A stretch of DNA of 64,000 nucleotides, from positions 1-64,000 of the forward strand of contig NZ_VCJS01000021.1 of NCBI RefSeq assembly GCF_005893125.1. Reading direction: 5' to 3'. Position numbers and translations under genes: made by a program. The stretch comes from Nonomuraea basaltis (GTDB lineage Bacteria; Actinomycetota; Actinomycetes; Streptosporangiales; Streptosporangiaceae). Each line of letters starts with the position of its first letter. Within the stretch, counting starts at the first letter, position 1. Below the pieces are notes generated by a model that did not search any database, was not told the origin of the DNA, and worked only from the letters and a program-made list of their open reading frames with translations. Positions 17,930-26,151 of this stretch are shown in pieces.

Positions 17930-18748
17930 CTATTTCGGTCTTGCTGCCCTCTCGGATGGTCGCCTACGAGCCTGCCCTGGCCCGTCCTGTTCTTCCCGCC
18001 CCTCTCGGTGCGCCGACATCGGAGACTCGGCCGTTGACGGGAGGGCCGCGGCGATGCAGTCGAGGACGCGCTCCAGCCCGTGCCGGAACTGGTCGTCGCG
18101 GCTCAGGTGCAGCCGGCGCGCCTCCATCACGATCTTGCTGAAGATCGGGTACTCCCCGCTCTCCAGCAGCTGCTCGACGCGCGGGCCGCTCCGCACCATC
18201 CACTCCGACTCGCTGAGCCCGCTGCGGCGGACCTCCTCGACCCAGCCGATTTCCTCGCGGACGGCGCCCTCGACATAGCCGTTCAGCATGGCCATGAGGG
18301 CGAGGTTCTCGTCGATGGAGACGTGGGCGTCGAGGGCACCCATCACCCGTTCGATCACGAGCAGCTGGTTGGGGCCGAAGCTGGGCAGTGACCGCTGCAC
18401 GGTGGCGATCCACGGGTGCCGCAGCCACATCGCCCGCAGCCCGTCGGCGTAGCGCGTCAGATCCGCGCGCCAGTCGCCCGAGGGCATGCCCTTGACGTCG
18501 ATCTCACCCTGCAGCCGATCGGCGATGAGCTCGACGAGGTCGTCGCGGCTCGGGACGTACCGGTAGAGGGACATCGCGCCGGCGCCGATCTCGGCAGCGA
18601 TGCGCCGCATGGTGGCGGCCTCCAGCCCTTCGGCGTCGGCGATCCGGATCGCCGCCTCGGTGATCTGCGCGCGGCTGTAGGCCGGCTTCGGCCCGTAGGC
18701 CGGGCGCTCGGGTCGCATCCAGATGTTCACGTACTCGGCGTCGGTCAC
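17930..18748 (-). CDS. TetR/AcrR-family regulator with TetR_C domain
   Basis: 272 residues from GTG 18748, which has AGGAGGG 7 bases upstream on the minus strand. The helix-turn-helix is at about residues 25-70 (AYSRAQITEAAIRIADAEG, AATMRRIAAEIGAGAMSLYR, YVPSRDDLVELI). The C-terminal region (ADLTRYADGLRAMWLRHPWI, then LNGYVEGAVREEIGWVEEVR) matches the TetR_C_1 type found in drug-responsive repressors. No divergent efflux gene is present; only gene fragments flank it, so its target may have been lost or lie elsewhere. Confidence 0.85.
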   Translation of the reverse strand: MTDAEYVNIWMRPERPAYGPKPAYSRAQITEAAIRIADAEGLEAATMRRIAAEIGAGAMSLYRYVPSRDDLVELIADRLQGEIDVKGMPSGDWRADLTRYADGLRAMWLRHPWIATVQRSLPSFGPNQLLVIERVMGALDAHVSIDENLALMAMLNGYVEGAVREEIGWVEEVRRSGLSESEWMVRSGPRVEQLLESGEYPIFSKIVMEARRLHLSRDDQFRHGLERVLDCIAAALPSTAESPMSAHREGREEQDGPGQARRRPSERAARPK

Positions 18749-18772
18749 CGTTCCACCCTCCTGCGATGCAGC

Positions 18773-19003
18773 ATGCACTGGCCTGACCCAGCCCAACGCG
18801 CACGCATCGCCGAGATCCGCGACAACCTCATCGCCCGGATCGCCCGGATCGCCGAAGCCGAACGCGAAGGCCGGCTCGGCGAGGTCGAAGGGCTCAAGGT
18901 CAGCCTTGCCGGGGCAGAGGACAAACTCGCCCAGATTGAGCGGCGGCATCCGGCCTCTCAGCCAGTGGATCTCGGCATGCCAACCCCTGTTCGGCGACCC
19001 TGA
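18773..19003 (+). pseudogene. Integrase-like C-terminal fragment, copy 1
   Basis: The frame reads MHWPDPAQRARIAEIRDNLI, then EAEREGRLGEVEGLKVSLAG and AEDKLAQIERR, to a stop at 19003. A nearly identical stretch occurs at 19944-20177. I associate this charged tail with actinobacterial integrase/recombinase proteins, from memory. Copy 1 carries an in-frame 9-bp tandem duplication (ATCGCCCGG twice). It has no upstream part. Confidence 0.5.
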
Positions 19004-19047
19004 TCGCACCATGGCTGAACATAGAACAAGAGTGGAGTGGAATTGAT

Positions 19048-19829
19048 ATGCCTGATGGATGGCAGTGGGACAGCACGCTGTTTCAGGGAAGTGCGGCCTA
19101 CTACAAGCGCGGTCGGCTGCCTCGACGTTGGCTGCGGGCCGGGCACCGTGACGCTCGCCATGGCGCGGTTCTTCGCCGAGGTGGTCGGCCTTGACCCAGA
19201 CGAAGACATGCTGGCCGAGGCCGAGCGACAGGCCAAGCATCGCGGGGTGACCAACGCCCGGTGGGTGAACGCCCTCGCCGAAGACCTGCCGGCCGGTCTG
19301 GCTGAGTTCAGAATTGTGCTGTTCGCCCAGTCCTTCCACTGGACGGATCGCGATCGTGTCGCCGCTACCGTGCTGCGGATGCTGAAGCCCGGGGGCGCCT
19401 TCGTCCACATCAGCGACTTCAAGAATCCGCCTGCCGACCCGACGCCGCTGCCGTTGCCCGCTCCCCCCCTACGCGCAGATCACGGACCTGGTGCGTCGGT
19501 ACTTGGGCCCGGTACGCCGCGCGGGGCAGGGAACGCTCGTCAACGGCACGCCGGACCGGGAGGACCTCGTTCTGGCACGGGCCGGGTTCGGGAACTTCGA
19601 ACCGCATGTCGTTCCGGCCGGCGAGGTGGTCAACCGCACCGCGGACGACATCGTGGCGTGGGTGTTCTCCCGGTCCGACTCCGCCCCTCACCTGTTCGGC
19701 GACAGGCTGGAGGACTTCGAGCGGGACCTGCGCCAGGAGTTGCAGCGGGCGTCACCCGACAACCGCTTCGTGGAACAGCTTCCGCCAACCGAGATCATGA
19801 TCTGGCGCAAGCCGCAGGGTGAGCGGTGA
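19048..19829 (+). pseudogene. Class I SAM methyltransferase, deleted and frameshifted
   Basis: From ATG 19048 the N terminus is MPDGWQWDSTLFQGSAAYYK, a common opening of this methyltransferase group. A deletion near 19110 then changes frame directly into the SAM-binding motif LDVGCGPGTVTLAMARFFAE, followed by VVGLDPDEDMLAEAERQA. At a run of seven C residues (19466-19472) the frame shifts again and continues as RRYLGPVRRAGQGTLVNGTP to IMIWRKPQGER at 19829. The protein would be about 270 residues if whole. Two lesions make a sequencing error an unlikely sole cause. Confidence 0.75.
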
Positions 19830-19943
19830 CGACAACGTGTCGATGACCTCCGGCCCGTCCATGATCGATGGTCCGACGGTCGCCACCTATCGTCCGTTCG
19901 GAACCGGGTTTCTTAGTTCAGAGAAGCCTGCATCCGCTGCCCG

Positions 19944-20177
19944 ATGCTCTGGCCCGATCCCGCCCATCGCGACCGCTTGGCCGAGATCCGCGACAACCTC
20001 CTCGCGCGGATCGCCGAAGCTGAACGGGAAGGCTGGCTCGGCGAGGTCGAAGGACTCCACGTCAGCCTCGCTGGTGCCGAAGACAAGCTTGCCCAAGTTG
20101 ATCGACGCTCCCACGCGACTACCGACCATCTTGGCCTTCCCGGAATCGGTAAAGTCGCTGGCAGCGGGCTCCGCTAA
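19944..20177 (+). pseudogene. Integrase-like C-terminal fragment, copy 2
   Basis: Reads MLWPDPAHRDRLAEIRDNLL, then AEREGWLGEVEGLHVSLAGA and EDKLAQVDRR, with a stop at 20177. It matches copy 1 (18773-19003) over about 60 residues but lacks its internal duplication, so copy 2 is closer to the ancestral form. It is equally headless. Confidence 0.5.
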
Positions 20178-20256
20178 GGGTGACGGCCCGTCATAAACGG
20201 CGCGGCTACACCGGTCACAGCTCCACGTTGACACCCTCCACAAAGGAATGCGTGCC

Positions 20257-20652
20257 ATGAGTCTTGATCGCGCTGGCAGGTCGCCGCTGCACTACGCAGC
20301 GGCGTCCAACGACGTCAGTACAGCCGAGGCGCTCTTGGACACCGGAGCAGATCCGAGCGCGTCAGATCAAAGGGGACTGACGCCATTGCACTTCGCAGCC
20401 CAGGAAGGCTCGGTCGCGGTCGCCCAGCTGCTCCTGCAGCGGCACGCGTCGGTTGACCAGGCTGACCACTACGGCAATACGGCGCTGAGTACTGCCGTGT
20501 TCAACTCACGCGGAGATGGCCGAATGATCGAATTACTGCGCCGGTGGGGAGCCGACCCGCTCAAGGCGAACAATAGCGGTCAGACCCCGCTCGGCCTCGC
20601 CCGATTGATCGCCAACTATGACGTCGCACGTTTCTTCGCCGACCTACCGTGA
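20257..20652 (+). CDS. Ankyrin-repeat protein
   Basis: 131 residues from ATG 20257 (AAAGGA at 20242-20247; ATG 20248 lies too close). Three to four ankyrin repeats fill the chain: GRSPLHYAAASNDVSTAEAL, GLTPLHFAAQEGSVAVAQLL, YGNTALSTAVFNSRGDGRMI and SGQTPLGLARLIANYDVARF. No signal peptide or membrane segment. Such short soluble repeat proteins bind partner proteins; no enzymatic role is expected. It lies between the integrase fragment and a convergent crotonase gene. Confidence 0.85.
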   Translation: MSLDRAGRSPLHYAAASNDVSTAEALLDTGADPSASDQRGLTPLHFAAQEGSVAVAQLLLQRHASVDQADHYGNTALSTAVFNSRGDGRMIELLRRWGADPLKANNSGQTPLGLARLIANYDVARFFADLP

Positions 20653-20712
20653 CATCGGCGCGCTGTTCGTCGGCAAAGCCTGGTTCTCAGTGATCTTGAA
20701 GTTCAGAGAAAT

Positions 20713-21687
20713 CTACTCGCTTGAACTACCTCCGATACGACCGGCGTTGAGTGCTCGCGCGTACGTCTCCCGATCCAGCAGAGGGAGCTCGCCAGTGGCG
20801 TCCGTGGTGGCGATGTATTCAAGCATCCGCCGCTGAGCTTCCTTTGATTGATCCCTGACCAGGAACTCGGCGTGCTCGAACTGCAAGCCCTGTTCGAGCG
20901 ACAGAGAGCTGCCGAAGTAGATGGATCGCTTGATGGCTCCGAGAGATTTCTTCGAGCGTAGGCTCAGATACTCTGCGCGCTCGATCGACCGTGCGAGGAC
21001 CTTGTCCTGTGGCACCACTTCGTCGACCGCACCGAGCGAGAGAGCCTCTGCAGGCGTGAACGGCCTGCCTTCGAGAACGGCGACCAACGTCTGCTGAGTA
21101 CCGATCAGACGAGGCAGTCGCTGAGAGCCGCCGCCACCCGGTGTCAGTGCGAGCAGGACTTCTGTCAGGCCGATGACATGCTCCCCGTCTGCCATGATGC
21201 GCAGATCACAGGCAAATGCCAGTTCCGCGCCGACGGCAAGTGCCGAACCGTTGAGTGCTGCAACGAAGATGGTGCCGCTTGCATTCATCTTCAGGAAGGT
21301 GGCATGGAAGCTGTCGAGCTGCAGAAGTGTCTTGAGCCGGGTCATCCCCGCGAACGTTCTGACAACCGGCACTCTGTTGATGAGTCTCGCCGTGCGCGCT
21401 ACGAGCTTGGCGATACGCGTGTTGATCGGCGGGAATCCAGTGCCACCCTCTTGTAGCCAGCGCACATCAGAATGACTCAAGAAGCGGTCAGGATGCGTAC
21501 CGGTGAAGACGACCGCGCGGATGTCCGGATCGCGGTCTGCACGATCGACCAACTCTTTCAGCTGCTTGGCGATCTCGGGATCGAACAACGCATGCGGGCC
21601 TCCGTCGATACGAGCGACGAGCACCCCGGCGTGGCCCTCGACGGCAATGTGTCCTGCGGGCTGCGAGCTACTTCGTGACGTGTCCAT
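20713..21687 (-). CDS. Enoyl-CoA hydratase/isomerase (crotonase)
   Basis: 324 residues from ATG 21687, preceded by CGGAGGATCAC on the minus strand. Crotonase fold signatures: ARIDGGPHALFDPEIAKQLK, the oxyanion-hole region VVFTGTHPDRFLSHSDV, NGSALAVGAELAFACDLRIM and GLTEVLLALTPGGGGSQRLP. The active-site Glu expected near the GG-G-S motif lies in TEVLLALTPGGGG. An insertion around residues 95-150 makes it longer than the usual 260. It likely hydrates or isomerises an acyl-CoA; the substrate is unknown. It faces the same way as the two oxidoreductases upstream of it. Confidence 0.85.
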   Translation of the reverse strand: MDTSRSSSQPAGHIAVEGHAGVLVARIDGGPHALFDPEIAKQLKELVDRADRDPDIRAVVFTGTHPDRFLSHSDVRWLQEGGTGFPPINTRIAKLVARTARLINRVPVVRTFAGMTRLKTLLQLDSFHATFLKMNASGTIFVAALNGSALAVGAELAFACDLRIMADGEHVIGLTEVLLALTPGGGGSQRLPRLIGTQQTLVAVLEGRPFTPAEALSLGAVDEVVPQDKVLARSIERAEYLSLRSKKSLGAIKRSIYFGSSLSLEQGLQFEHAEFLVRDQSKEAQRRMLEYIATTDATGELPLLDRETYARALNAGRIGGSSSE

Positions 21688-21817
21688 GTGATCCTCCGGT
21701 GAGTCGGCTGTGGTCGACGATTTCGGGCGCTCGCGCGGGTCACGCTCCCGCGTGAAACGGCGACGCATTCTGTACGCGGGGGCGTGCCGGCCCGGCGGCC
21801 CGGGGCGGCGGGTGCGG

Positions 21818-22822
21818 TCATTTCATGCGGACGACGACCTTGCCGGCCTTGGTGCGTCCTTGCTCGAGGTGGGCCAGGGCTTCGCGGGTCTGGTCGAAGT
21901 CGAAGACGGAGTCCACGACCGGCCGGATGATCCCGGCGTCGATGAGGGCGGCGAGTTCGCGGAGCTGGTCGCCGCTGGCCTTCATGAACAGGTACGAGTA
22001 CGTCACCTGGCGTCGCCTGACACGCCGGCGGATGCGGAAACTCAACGCCGCTATCGCCAGCCGGATGACGGGATTGGCGCCGATCTCCCGGGCGAAGGCG
22101 GGGTCGGGTGGCCCGGCGACGCTGACGACTTTCCCGCCCGGCTTGAGCACCCGCAGAGACTTGTCGAGTGTCTCGCCGCCGACGGTGTCGAGAACCACGT
22201 CGTAGTCGTGCAGGATCGCCTCGAATGCCTGTTTCTGGTAGTCGATGACGACGTCCGCGCCGAGGCTCTTCACCACGTCGGTCTTCGACGCGCTCGCGGT
22301 CGTGGCCACGCTCGCTCCCAGATGTTTCGCCAGCTGGATGGCGATGGTGCCGACGCCGCCGGCACCGGCGTGGATGAGGACCTTCTGGCCGGGTCGCAGG
22401 TCGGCCCGCTCGACCAGCGCCTGCCAGGCGGTCAATCCAACCAGGGGGATGGAGGCGGCCTCCGCCATGGTGAGCGTGGCCGGTTTGGTCGCCACGTCGT
22501 CCTCGTGGATCGCGATGAGCTCCGCGAACGTGCCCATCCGGTTCTGGTCCGGGTGTGCGTAGACCTCGTCGCCGACGGCGAACCGTGTGACGCGGGCACC
22601 GACGGCGACGACCGTGCCGGCGAGGTCGTTGCCGAGGACGAACGGCGCCCGCAACGGCAGGATCGCCTTGAGGTCGCCGTCGCGGATCTTGAGGTCGACC
22701 GGATTGACGCTCGCCGCATGAATCCGGACGAGGACGTCATGAGCGCCCGCCTTCGGATCCGGCACATCGCTGGCGCGCACGGTGTCGGCGTCGCCGTAGC
22801 GCTCGACCACAAATGCCTTCAT
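21818..22822 (-). CDS. Zinc-free NADPH quinone-type oxidoreductase (MDR)
   Basis: 334 residues from ATG 22822. N-terminal GroES-like domain (MKAFVVERYGDADTV, then VLGNDLAGTVVAVGARVTRF) and C-terminal Rossmann domain with VLIHAGAGGVGTIAIQLAKH. It lacks the catalytic zinc ligands of alcohol dehydrogenases and so belongs to the quinone oxidoreductase/enoyl reductase branch, which uses NADPH to reduce quinones or enones. The C terminus resembles reticulon-4-interacting-like members (FMKASGDQLRELAALIDAG). It lies between a crotonase and an SDR, all on the minus strand. Confidence 0.85.
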   Translation of the reverse strand: MKAFVVERYGDADTVRASDVPDPKAGAHDVLVRIHAASVNPVDLKIRDGDLKAILPLRAPFVLGNDLAGTVVAVGARVTRFAVGDEVYAHPDQNRMGTFAELIAIHEDDVATKPATLTMAEAASIPLVGLTAWQALVERADLRPGQKVLIHAGAGGVGTIAIQLAKHLGASVATTASASKTDVVKSLGADVVIDYQKQAFEAILHDYDVVLDTVGGETLDKSLRVLKPGGKVVSVAGPPDPAFAREIGANPVIRLAIAALSFRIRRRVRRRQVTYSYLFMKASGDQLRELAALIDAGIIRPVVDSVFDFDQTREALAHLEQGRTKAGKVVVRMK

Positions 22823-23076
22823 CGTTGTCTCCGTCTCTGGTGTGCGCTGCTCACAGCAGTACAAAGATCGCTCGGTCAGCGCGGCGTAGTCGCAAGTCTC
22901 GTCTCAGGCTGAACACTCGCCCGGGCTTCCGAGAAGCGGACCGGTGACGTGCTCGGTGCTTACGGGGTTCGCCCGCAGCGGCCAGCCGGTGCCGCGACCA
23001 GCGCAGGCCGCTAGCACCGGCCGAACAGATGGCGCGGGTTCGCCGCCGATCGGACCTGCTCCGGCTGCCCTGACTG

Positions 23077-23781
23077 CTAGCCCAGGATCGAGGTGAGCCG
23101 GGTTTCGATCGGCTGGTGCAGGCCGGCACGGACCGCGCGGGTGAAGTCGTCGGCCAGGATCTCCACATCGCCCTTCTCGACACCGTCGAGGACCTGCCGG
23201 ACCACGTCCGCGGGCTTCGACTTGGCGGCGTCGATGCTGGCGGCCATGTCGGTGTCGACGTACCCGACGTGGACTCCGACGACCTGCACGCCTCGGGGCC
23301 CGAACTCCAGGCGCATGGAGTCGGTCGCGCTCCACACGGCCGCCTTGGATACCCCGTAGGTGCCGCCCGTGGGGAGCCAGGAGGCCACCGAGGCCATGTT
23401 GATCACGATGCCGGAACGCTGCGCCAGTCGGTCGGCGAAGGCCGAAGTCACCGCGAGCGTGCCGAACAGGTTCGTCTCCAGTTCGCTGCGCAGGGTGGAG
23501 GTGTCGGCGTCGAGGACCGAAACGCCGCGGGCGATGCCGGCGTTGTTCACCACGACGCTCACGTCCTGTGCGGTCTCGGCGGCGCGGGCCACCGAGCCGG
23601 CGTCGGTGACGTCGAGCTGCAGCGGGACTATGCGGGGGTCGTCGGTGACGATCGTCTGCGGGTCGCGGGCGGCGGCATAGACCTTCGCGACGCCGCGGTC
23701 GAGGAGCTGACGGACGAACTCCCGGCCCATGCCGCGGTTGGCACCGGTGACGAGAACGGTCTGGTCGGCGAGCTGAGTCAT
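23077..23781 (-). CDS. Short-chain dehydrogenase
   Basis: 234 residues, ATG 23781. Classical SDR: cofactor motif TGANRGMG, NNAG in SVVVNNAGIARG, catalytic Ser in INMASVASWLP, and Tyr-x3-Lys in YGVSKAAVW. The cofactor preference after beta-strand 2 (AAARDPQT) suggests NADP. The C-terminal part includes VGYVDTDMAA. An operator-like palindrome (23936-23954), nearly identical to the one preceding the crotonase gene at 24837, lies 155 bases upstream, so this gene probably shares control with the divergent TetR gene. Confidence 0.88.
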   Translation of the reverse strand: MTQLADQTVLVTGANRGMGREFVRQLLDRGVAKVYAAARDPQTIVTDDPRIVPLQLDVTDAGSVARAAETAQDVSVVVNNAGIARGVSVLDADTSTLRSELETNLFGTLAVTSAFADRLAQRSGIVINMASVASWLPTGGTYGVSKAAVWSATDSMRLEFGPRGVQVVGVHVGYVDTDMAASIDAAKSKPADVVRQVLDGVEKGDVEILADDFTRAVRAGLHQPIETRLTSILG

Positions 23782-23935
23782 GTCATTCTCCAGGAGTCAG
23801 TGCGCTCGGTCGGGCGCTGAGTGACGAATACGCCGCCGTACGGGGTTGTTTCGCAGACACGCGGGGGCCCATCTGCTGGATCGCTTGGAGCGACCTCGGG
23901 TACGCGGCCGACGGCGCGGAGGAACAAGCAATCTG

Positions 23936-23954
23936 ATTACAGTCATACGACCAT
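23936..23954. promoter_or_regulatory. TetR-regulon operator, site A
   Basis: ATTACAGTCATACGACCAT. Its reverse complement differs from site C (24746-24764) by a single base. It lies between the SDR (minus) and TetR (plus) genes. Confidence 0.65.
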
Positions 23955-23995
23955 AGGGTGGGAGAGCGGTCGGGGGCAAGCCGCTAGGTGAAATT

Positions 23996-24024
23996 AAATT
24001 ATGGTCGTACTCTCAATCTTATCT
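23996..24024. promoter_or_regulatory. TetR-regulon operator, site B (half site conserved)
   Basis: AAATTATGGTCGTA followed by a degenerate middle and AATCTTAT. Both flanks are identical to site C, but the right half of the palindrome is lost. It lies 45 bases upstream of the TetR start. Confidence 0.6.
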
Positions 24025-24068
24025 GGGCGGCGGACGAAGCGGCCTGCCTGCGGGTGAAGGGGCGTGTG

Positions 24069-24677
24069 GTGCGGTACGGGAGAGAACACAAGCAGGTGAC
24101 GCGGCGGCGGATCATCGAGGCGGCCGGGCGCCGCTTCAAGACCGACGGCATCGACGGCTCGGGGATCGCCGCACTGATGGCCGACGCGGGATTGACGAAC
24201 GGTGCGTTCTACGCCCACTTCGACTCCAAGGACGACCTGGTCGTCGCCGCGGTCGCCGACCAACTCCGCGAACAGCGCGAGGGCCTGAGCGCGGCGGCAC
24301 CCGGACCGGCCGGAGCCGAGCAGTTCCTGCGGGAGTACCTCTCGATCCGGCATCGCGACAGCCCCGAGGACGGCTGCCCGTCCGCCGCCCTGCTCGACGA
24401 GATCGCCCGCAGCGCGGATGCCGCCAGGCGCGCGTACACCGACGGCGTGCTGGCCGTCATCGACGACGTCGCCGCCCGGGTGGCACCCGACGACCCGCAG
24501 TCGGCGCGCGTGCGATCGCTCACCATCTACGCCCTGATGGTCGGGACGCTGCAACTCTCCCGCGCACTGGTCGACCAGCAGCTTGCCGACGTCGTCCTCG
24601 AGCAGGGCATCCAGAGCGCCCTCACGCTGCTCGACGCTGAAGGCCGGGCGATAGGGCGGGCCTCGCCGCCGACGTGA
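24069..24677 (+). CDS. TetR-family regulator of the 21-30 kb regulon
   Basis: 202 residues from GTG 24069 (MRYGREHKQVTRRRIIEAAG is the standard opening of this subfamily; GAAGGGG lies 7 bases upstream). The HTH is at residues about 11-55 (GIAALMADAGLTNGAFYAHF, DSKDDLVVAAV). The C-terminal TetR_C domain includes RHRDSPEDGCPSAALLDEIA. Two palindromic sites precede it, and related sites precede the crotonase and hydrolase genes downstream, so autoregulation and local control are likely. A decayed paralogue is at 27084-27339. Ligand unknown; an acyl-CoA or a toxic electrophile would suit the regulated enzymes. Confidence 0.88.
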   Translation: MRYGREHKQVTRRRIIEAAGRRFKTDGIDGSGIAALMADAGLTNGAFYAHFDSKDDLVVAAVADQLREQREGLSAAAPGPAGAEQFLREYLSIRHRDSPEDGCPSAALLDEIARSADAARRAYTDGVLAVIDDVAARVAPDDPQSARVRSLTIYALMVGTLQLSRALVDQQLADVVLEQGIQSALTLLDAEGRAIGRASPPT

Positions 24678-24686
24678 GCCGCCCTT

Positions 24687-24706
24687 GAAATTACGAGAAT
24701 AATTTC
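24687..24706. promoter_or_regulatory. Inverted repeat GAAATTA-N6-TAATTTC
   Basis: Perfect 7-bp arms between the TetR stop and the crotonase start. It could be an additional operator or a weak terminator. Confidence 0.4.
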
Positions 24707-24740
24707 ATGACCGAGGGGTCTTGCCTCCGGACTCATTCTC

Positions 24741-24768
24741 AAATTATGGTCGTATGACCGTAATCTTA
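24741..24768. promoter_or_regulatory. TetR-regulon operator, site C (best match)
   Basis: AAATT followed by ATGGTCGTATGACCGTAAT and CTTA. The core TTATGGTC-GTAT-GACCGTAA is a near-perfect inverted repeat (7 of 8 pairs). It precedes the crotonase gene by about 70 bases. Confidence 0.7.
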
Positions 24769-24836
24769 TGCTGCTTCGACGGGACCGGCGAGCAGGCCAC
24801 CTACCCGCCGATCTCCGTCGAAACGACGACCACGAA

Positions 24837-25679
24837 ATGAGCCATCCGATGAGCCAGTCCAGCACGATCCGCCTTGAGCGCACGACCCCGCAGACCGCCA
24901 GGATCACGTTCGCGAATCCGCCGATGAACCTGGTCGTTCCGGAGACCGTGGTGACGTTGCACGAGATCGTCCGGGGACTCGACGAAGACCCCGACATCCA
25001 GGTCGTCGTGTTCGCCAGCGAGGTCCCCGACTTCTTCTTCAACCACTTCGACGGCGCTGAGGCCGGCAACCTGCCCGTGCCCGAGCACGAGGACGACGCG
25101 CCGGTCTGGACCGACCTGGTCCTGCGGTTGAGCAAGGCCGCGTACGTCAGCATCGCGGCCATCCGGGGCCGTACCCGCGGCGCCGGCAACGAGCTGGCCC
25201 TCGCCTGTGACTTGCGGTACGCCAGCCGGGAGAAGGCGATCTTCGGCCAGCCCGAGGTCGGGATCGGCATCGTCCCCGGCGGCGGCGGTGCTGAGCGGCT
25301 CCCGCGCTCCATCGGCCGCGACCGGGCGCTCGAGGCGATTCTCGGCAGCGCCGACTACGACGCCGACCTGGCCGAGCGCTGGGGATGGGTCACGCGAGCC
25401 CTGCCGGACGCGGAACTCGACGCTTTCGTCGACGCGACGGTCGCTCGCCTCTCCTCCTTCGACCGGCAGGCGTTGGCGACCGCCAAGGCGATGGTCGGCC
25501 GGGCCACCCTGCCGCCGGATGCCGACCTGATCGCCTCCTACGGCGCGTTCGTGGACTCGCTGACCGGCCCGGGACTCCTGCCCCGGGCGATGGCGCTCGG
25601 CGCCCTGGCCGCCGACAAGGGCCTGGATGTCGAATACCAGCTGGGCGAATATCTCGGCCAGATCAACCAGAGCCTCTGA
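24837..25679 (+). CDS. Enoyl-CoA hydratase/isomerase (crotonase)
   Basis: 280 residues from ATG 24837 (ATG 24849 is an alternative). Crotonase signatures: ARITFANPPMNLVVPETVVT, VVVFASEVPDFFFNHFDGAE, IRGRTRGAGNELALACDLRY and GQPEVGIGIVPGGGGAERLP, with Glu in QPEVGIG at the catalytic position. The variant FFFNHFD replaces the more usual FSAGAD oxyanion loop. The last 40 residues (MALGALAADKGLDVEYQLGE) form the trimerisation helix. An operator lies directly upstream and a hairpin terminator 70 bases downstream. A truncated relative is at 30338. Substrate unknown. Confidence 0.87.
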   Translation: MSHPMSQSSTIRLERTTPQTARITFANPPMNLVVPETVVTLHEIVRGLDEDPDIQVVVFASEVPDFFFNHFDGAEAGNLPVPEHEDDAPVWTDLVLRLSKAAYVSIAAIRGRTRGAGNELALACDLRYASREKAIFGQPEVGIGIVPGGGGAERLPRSIGRDRALEAILGSADYDADLAERWGWVTRALPDAELDAFVDATVARLSSFDRQALATAKAMVGRATLPPDADLIASYGAFVDSLTGPGLLPRAMALGALAADKGLDVEYQLGEYLGQINQSL

Positions 25680-25748
25680 TCGCCTTGTCTGCGCGGCGGC
25701 GAGAGGCAAGAAGGCCGGCTCTGCGGCGCGCGCGGCACTGAACCGAAT

Positions 25749-25782
25749 GCGGGGTACGCCATGCGCACCCGGCGTACCCCGC
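25749..25782 (+). terminator. Hairpin terminator after the crotonase gene
   Basis: GCGGGGTACGCC and GGCGTACCCCGC are perfect 12-bp arms around a 10-base loop, 70 bases after the stop. Confidence 0.7.
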
Positions 25783-25800
25783 GCGGAAGGCAAACGCGTC

Positions 25801-26052
25801 ATGTATGACCGGCTGCTCGCAGGGTTCAAACCATTCGAGGCCGACGTCGACGGCGCTCGCATCGCCGGTCGCAGTGCGGGCTTCGGGCTGCCCATCCTGC
25901 TGCTGAACGGCTATCCCCAGACGCGCATGAGGTGGCATCAGGTCGCACCGATCCTGGCTGAGCGAGGAAGCACCGCGACCACCGCCGCCCTGGCCCGTTC
26001 CTCCAGTGGTCGTCTCCCGGCCAAGACGGGCCCGCCCCATCACTTGTCCTGA
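25801..26052 (+). pseudogene. Alpha/beta hydrolase N-terminal remnant
   Basis: From ATG 25801 the chain MYDRLLAGFKPFEADVDGAR, IAGRSAGFGLPILLLNGYPQ and TRMRWHQVAPILAERG follows haloacetate-dehalogenase/epoxide-hydrolase-like enzymes up to the HGYPQ oxyanion segment (here NGYPQ). It then degenerates into low-complexity sequence and stops at 26052. No nucleophile elbow remains. Confidence 0.65.
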
Positions 26053-26087
26053 AGATTCGGGTTTGCCGGTGAGCTTGTGGAAGCTTT

Positions 26088-26102
26088 AAATTATGGTCAT
26101 AC
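26088..26102. promoter_or_regulatory. TetR-regulon operator, site D (half site)
   Basis: AAATTATGGTCATAC, the same left half and flank as sites B and C, 50 bases upstream of the hydrolase start. Confidence 0.55.
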
Positions 26103-26151
26103 TTTGATCGCCACGGAGCTGCCGGAGCCTCACCCAAAGGGAAGAACAGTC

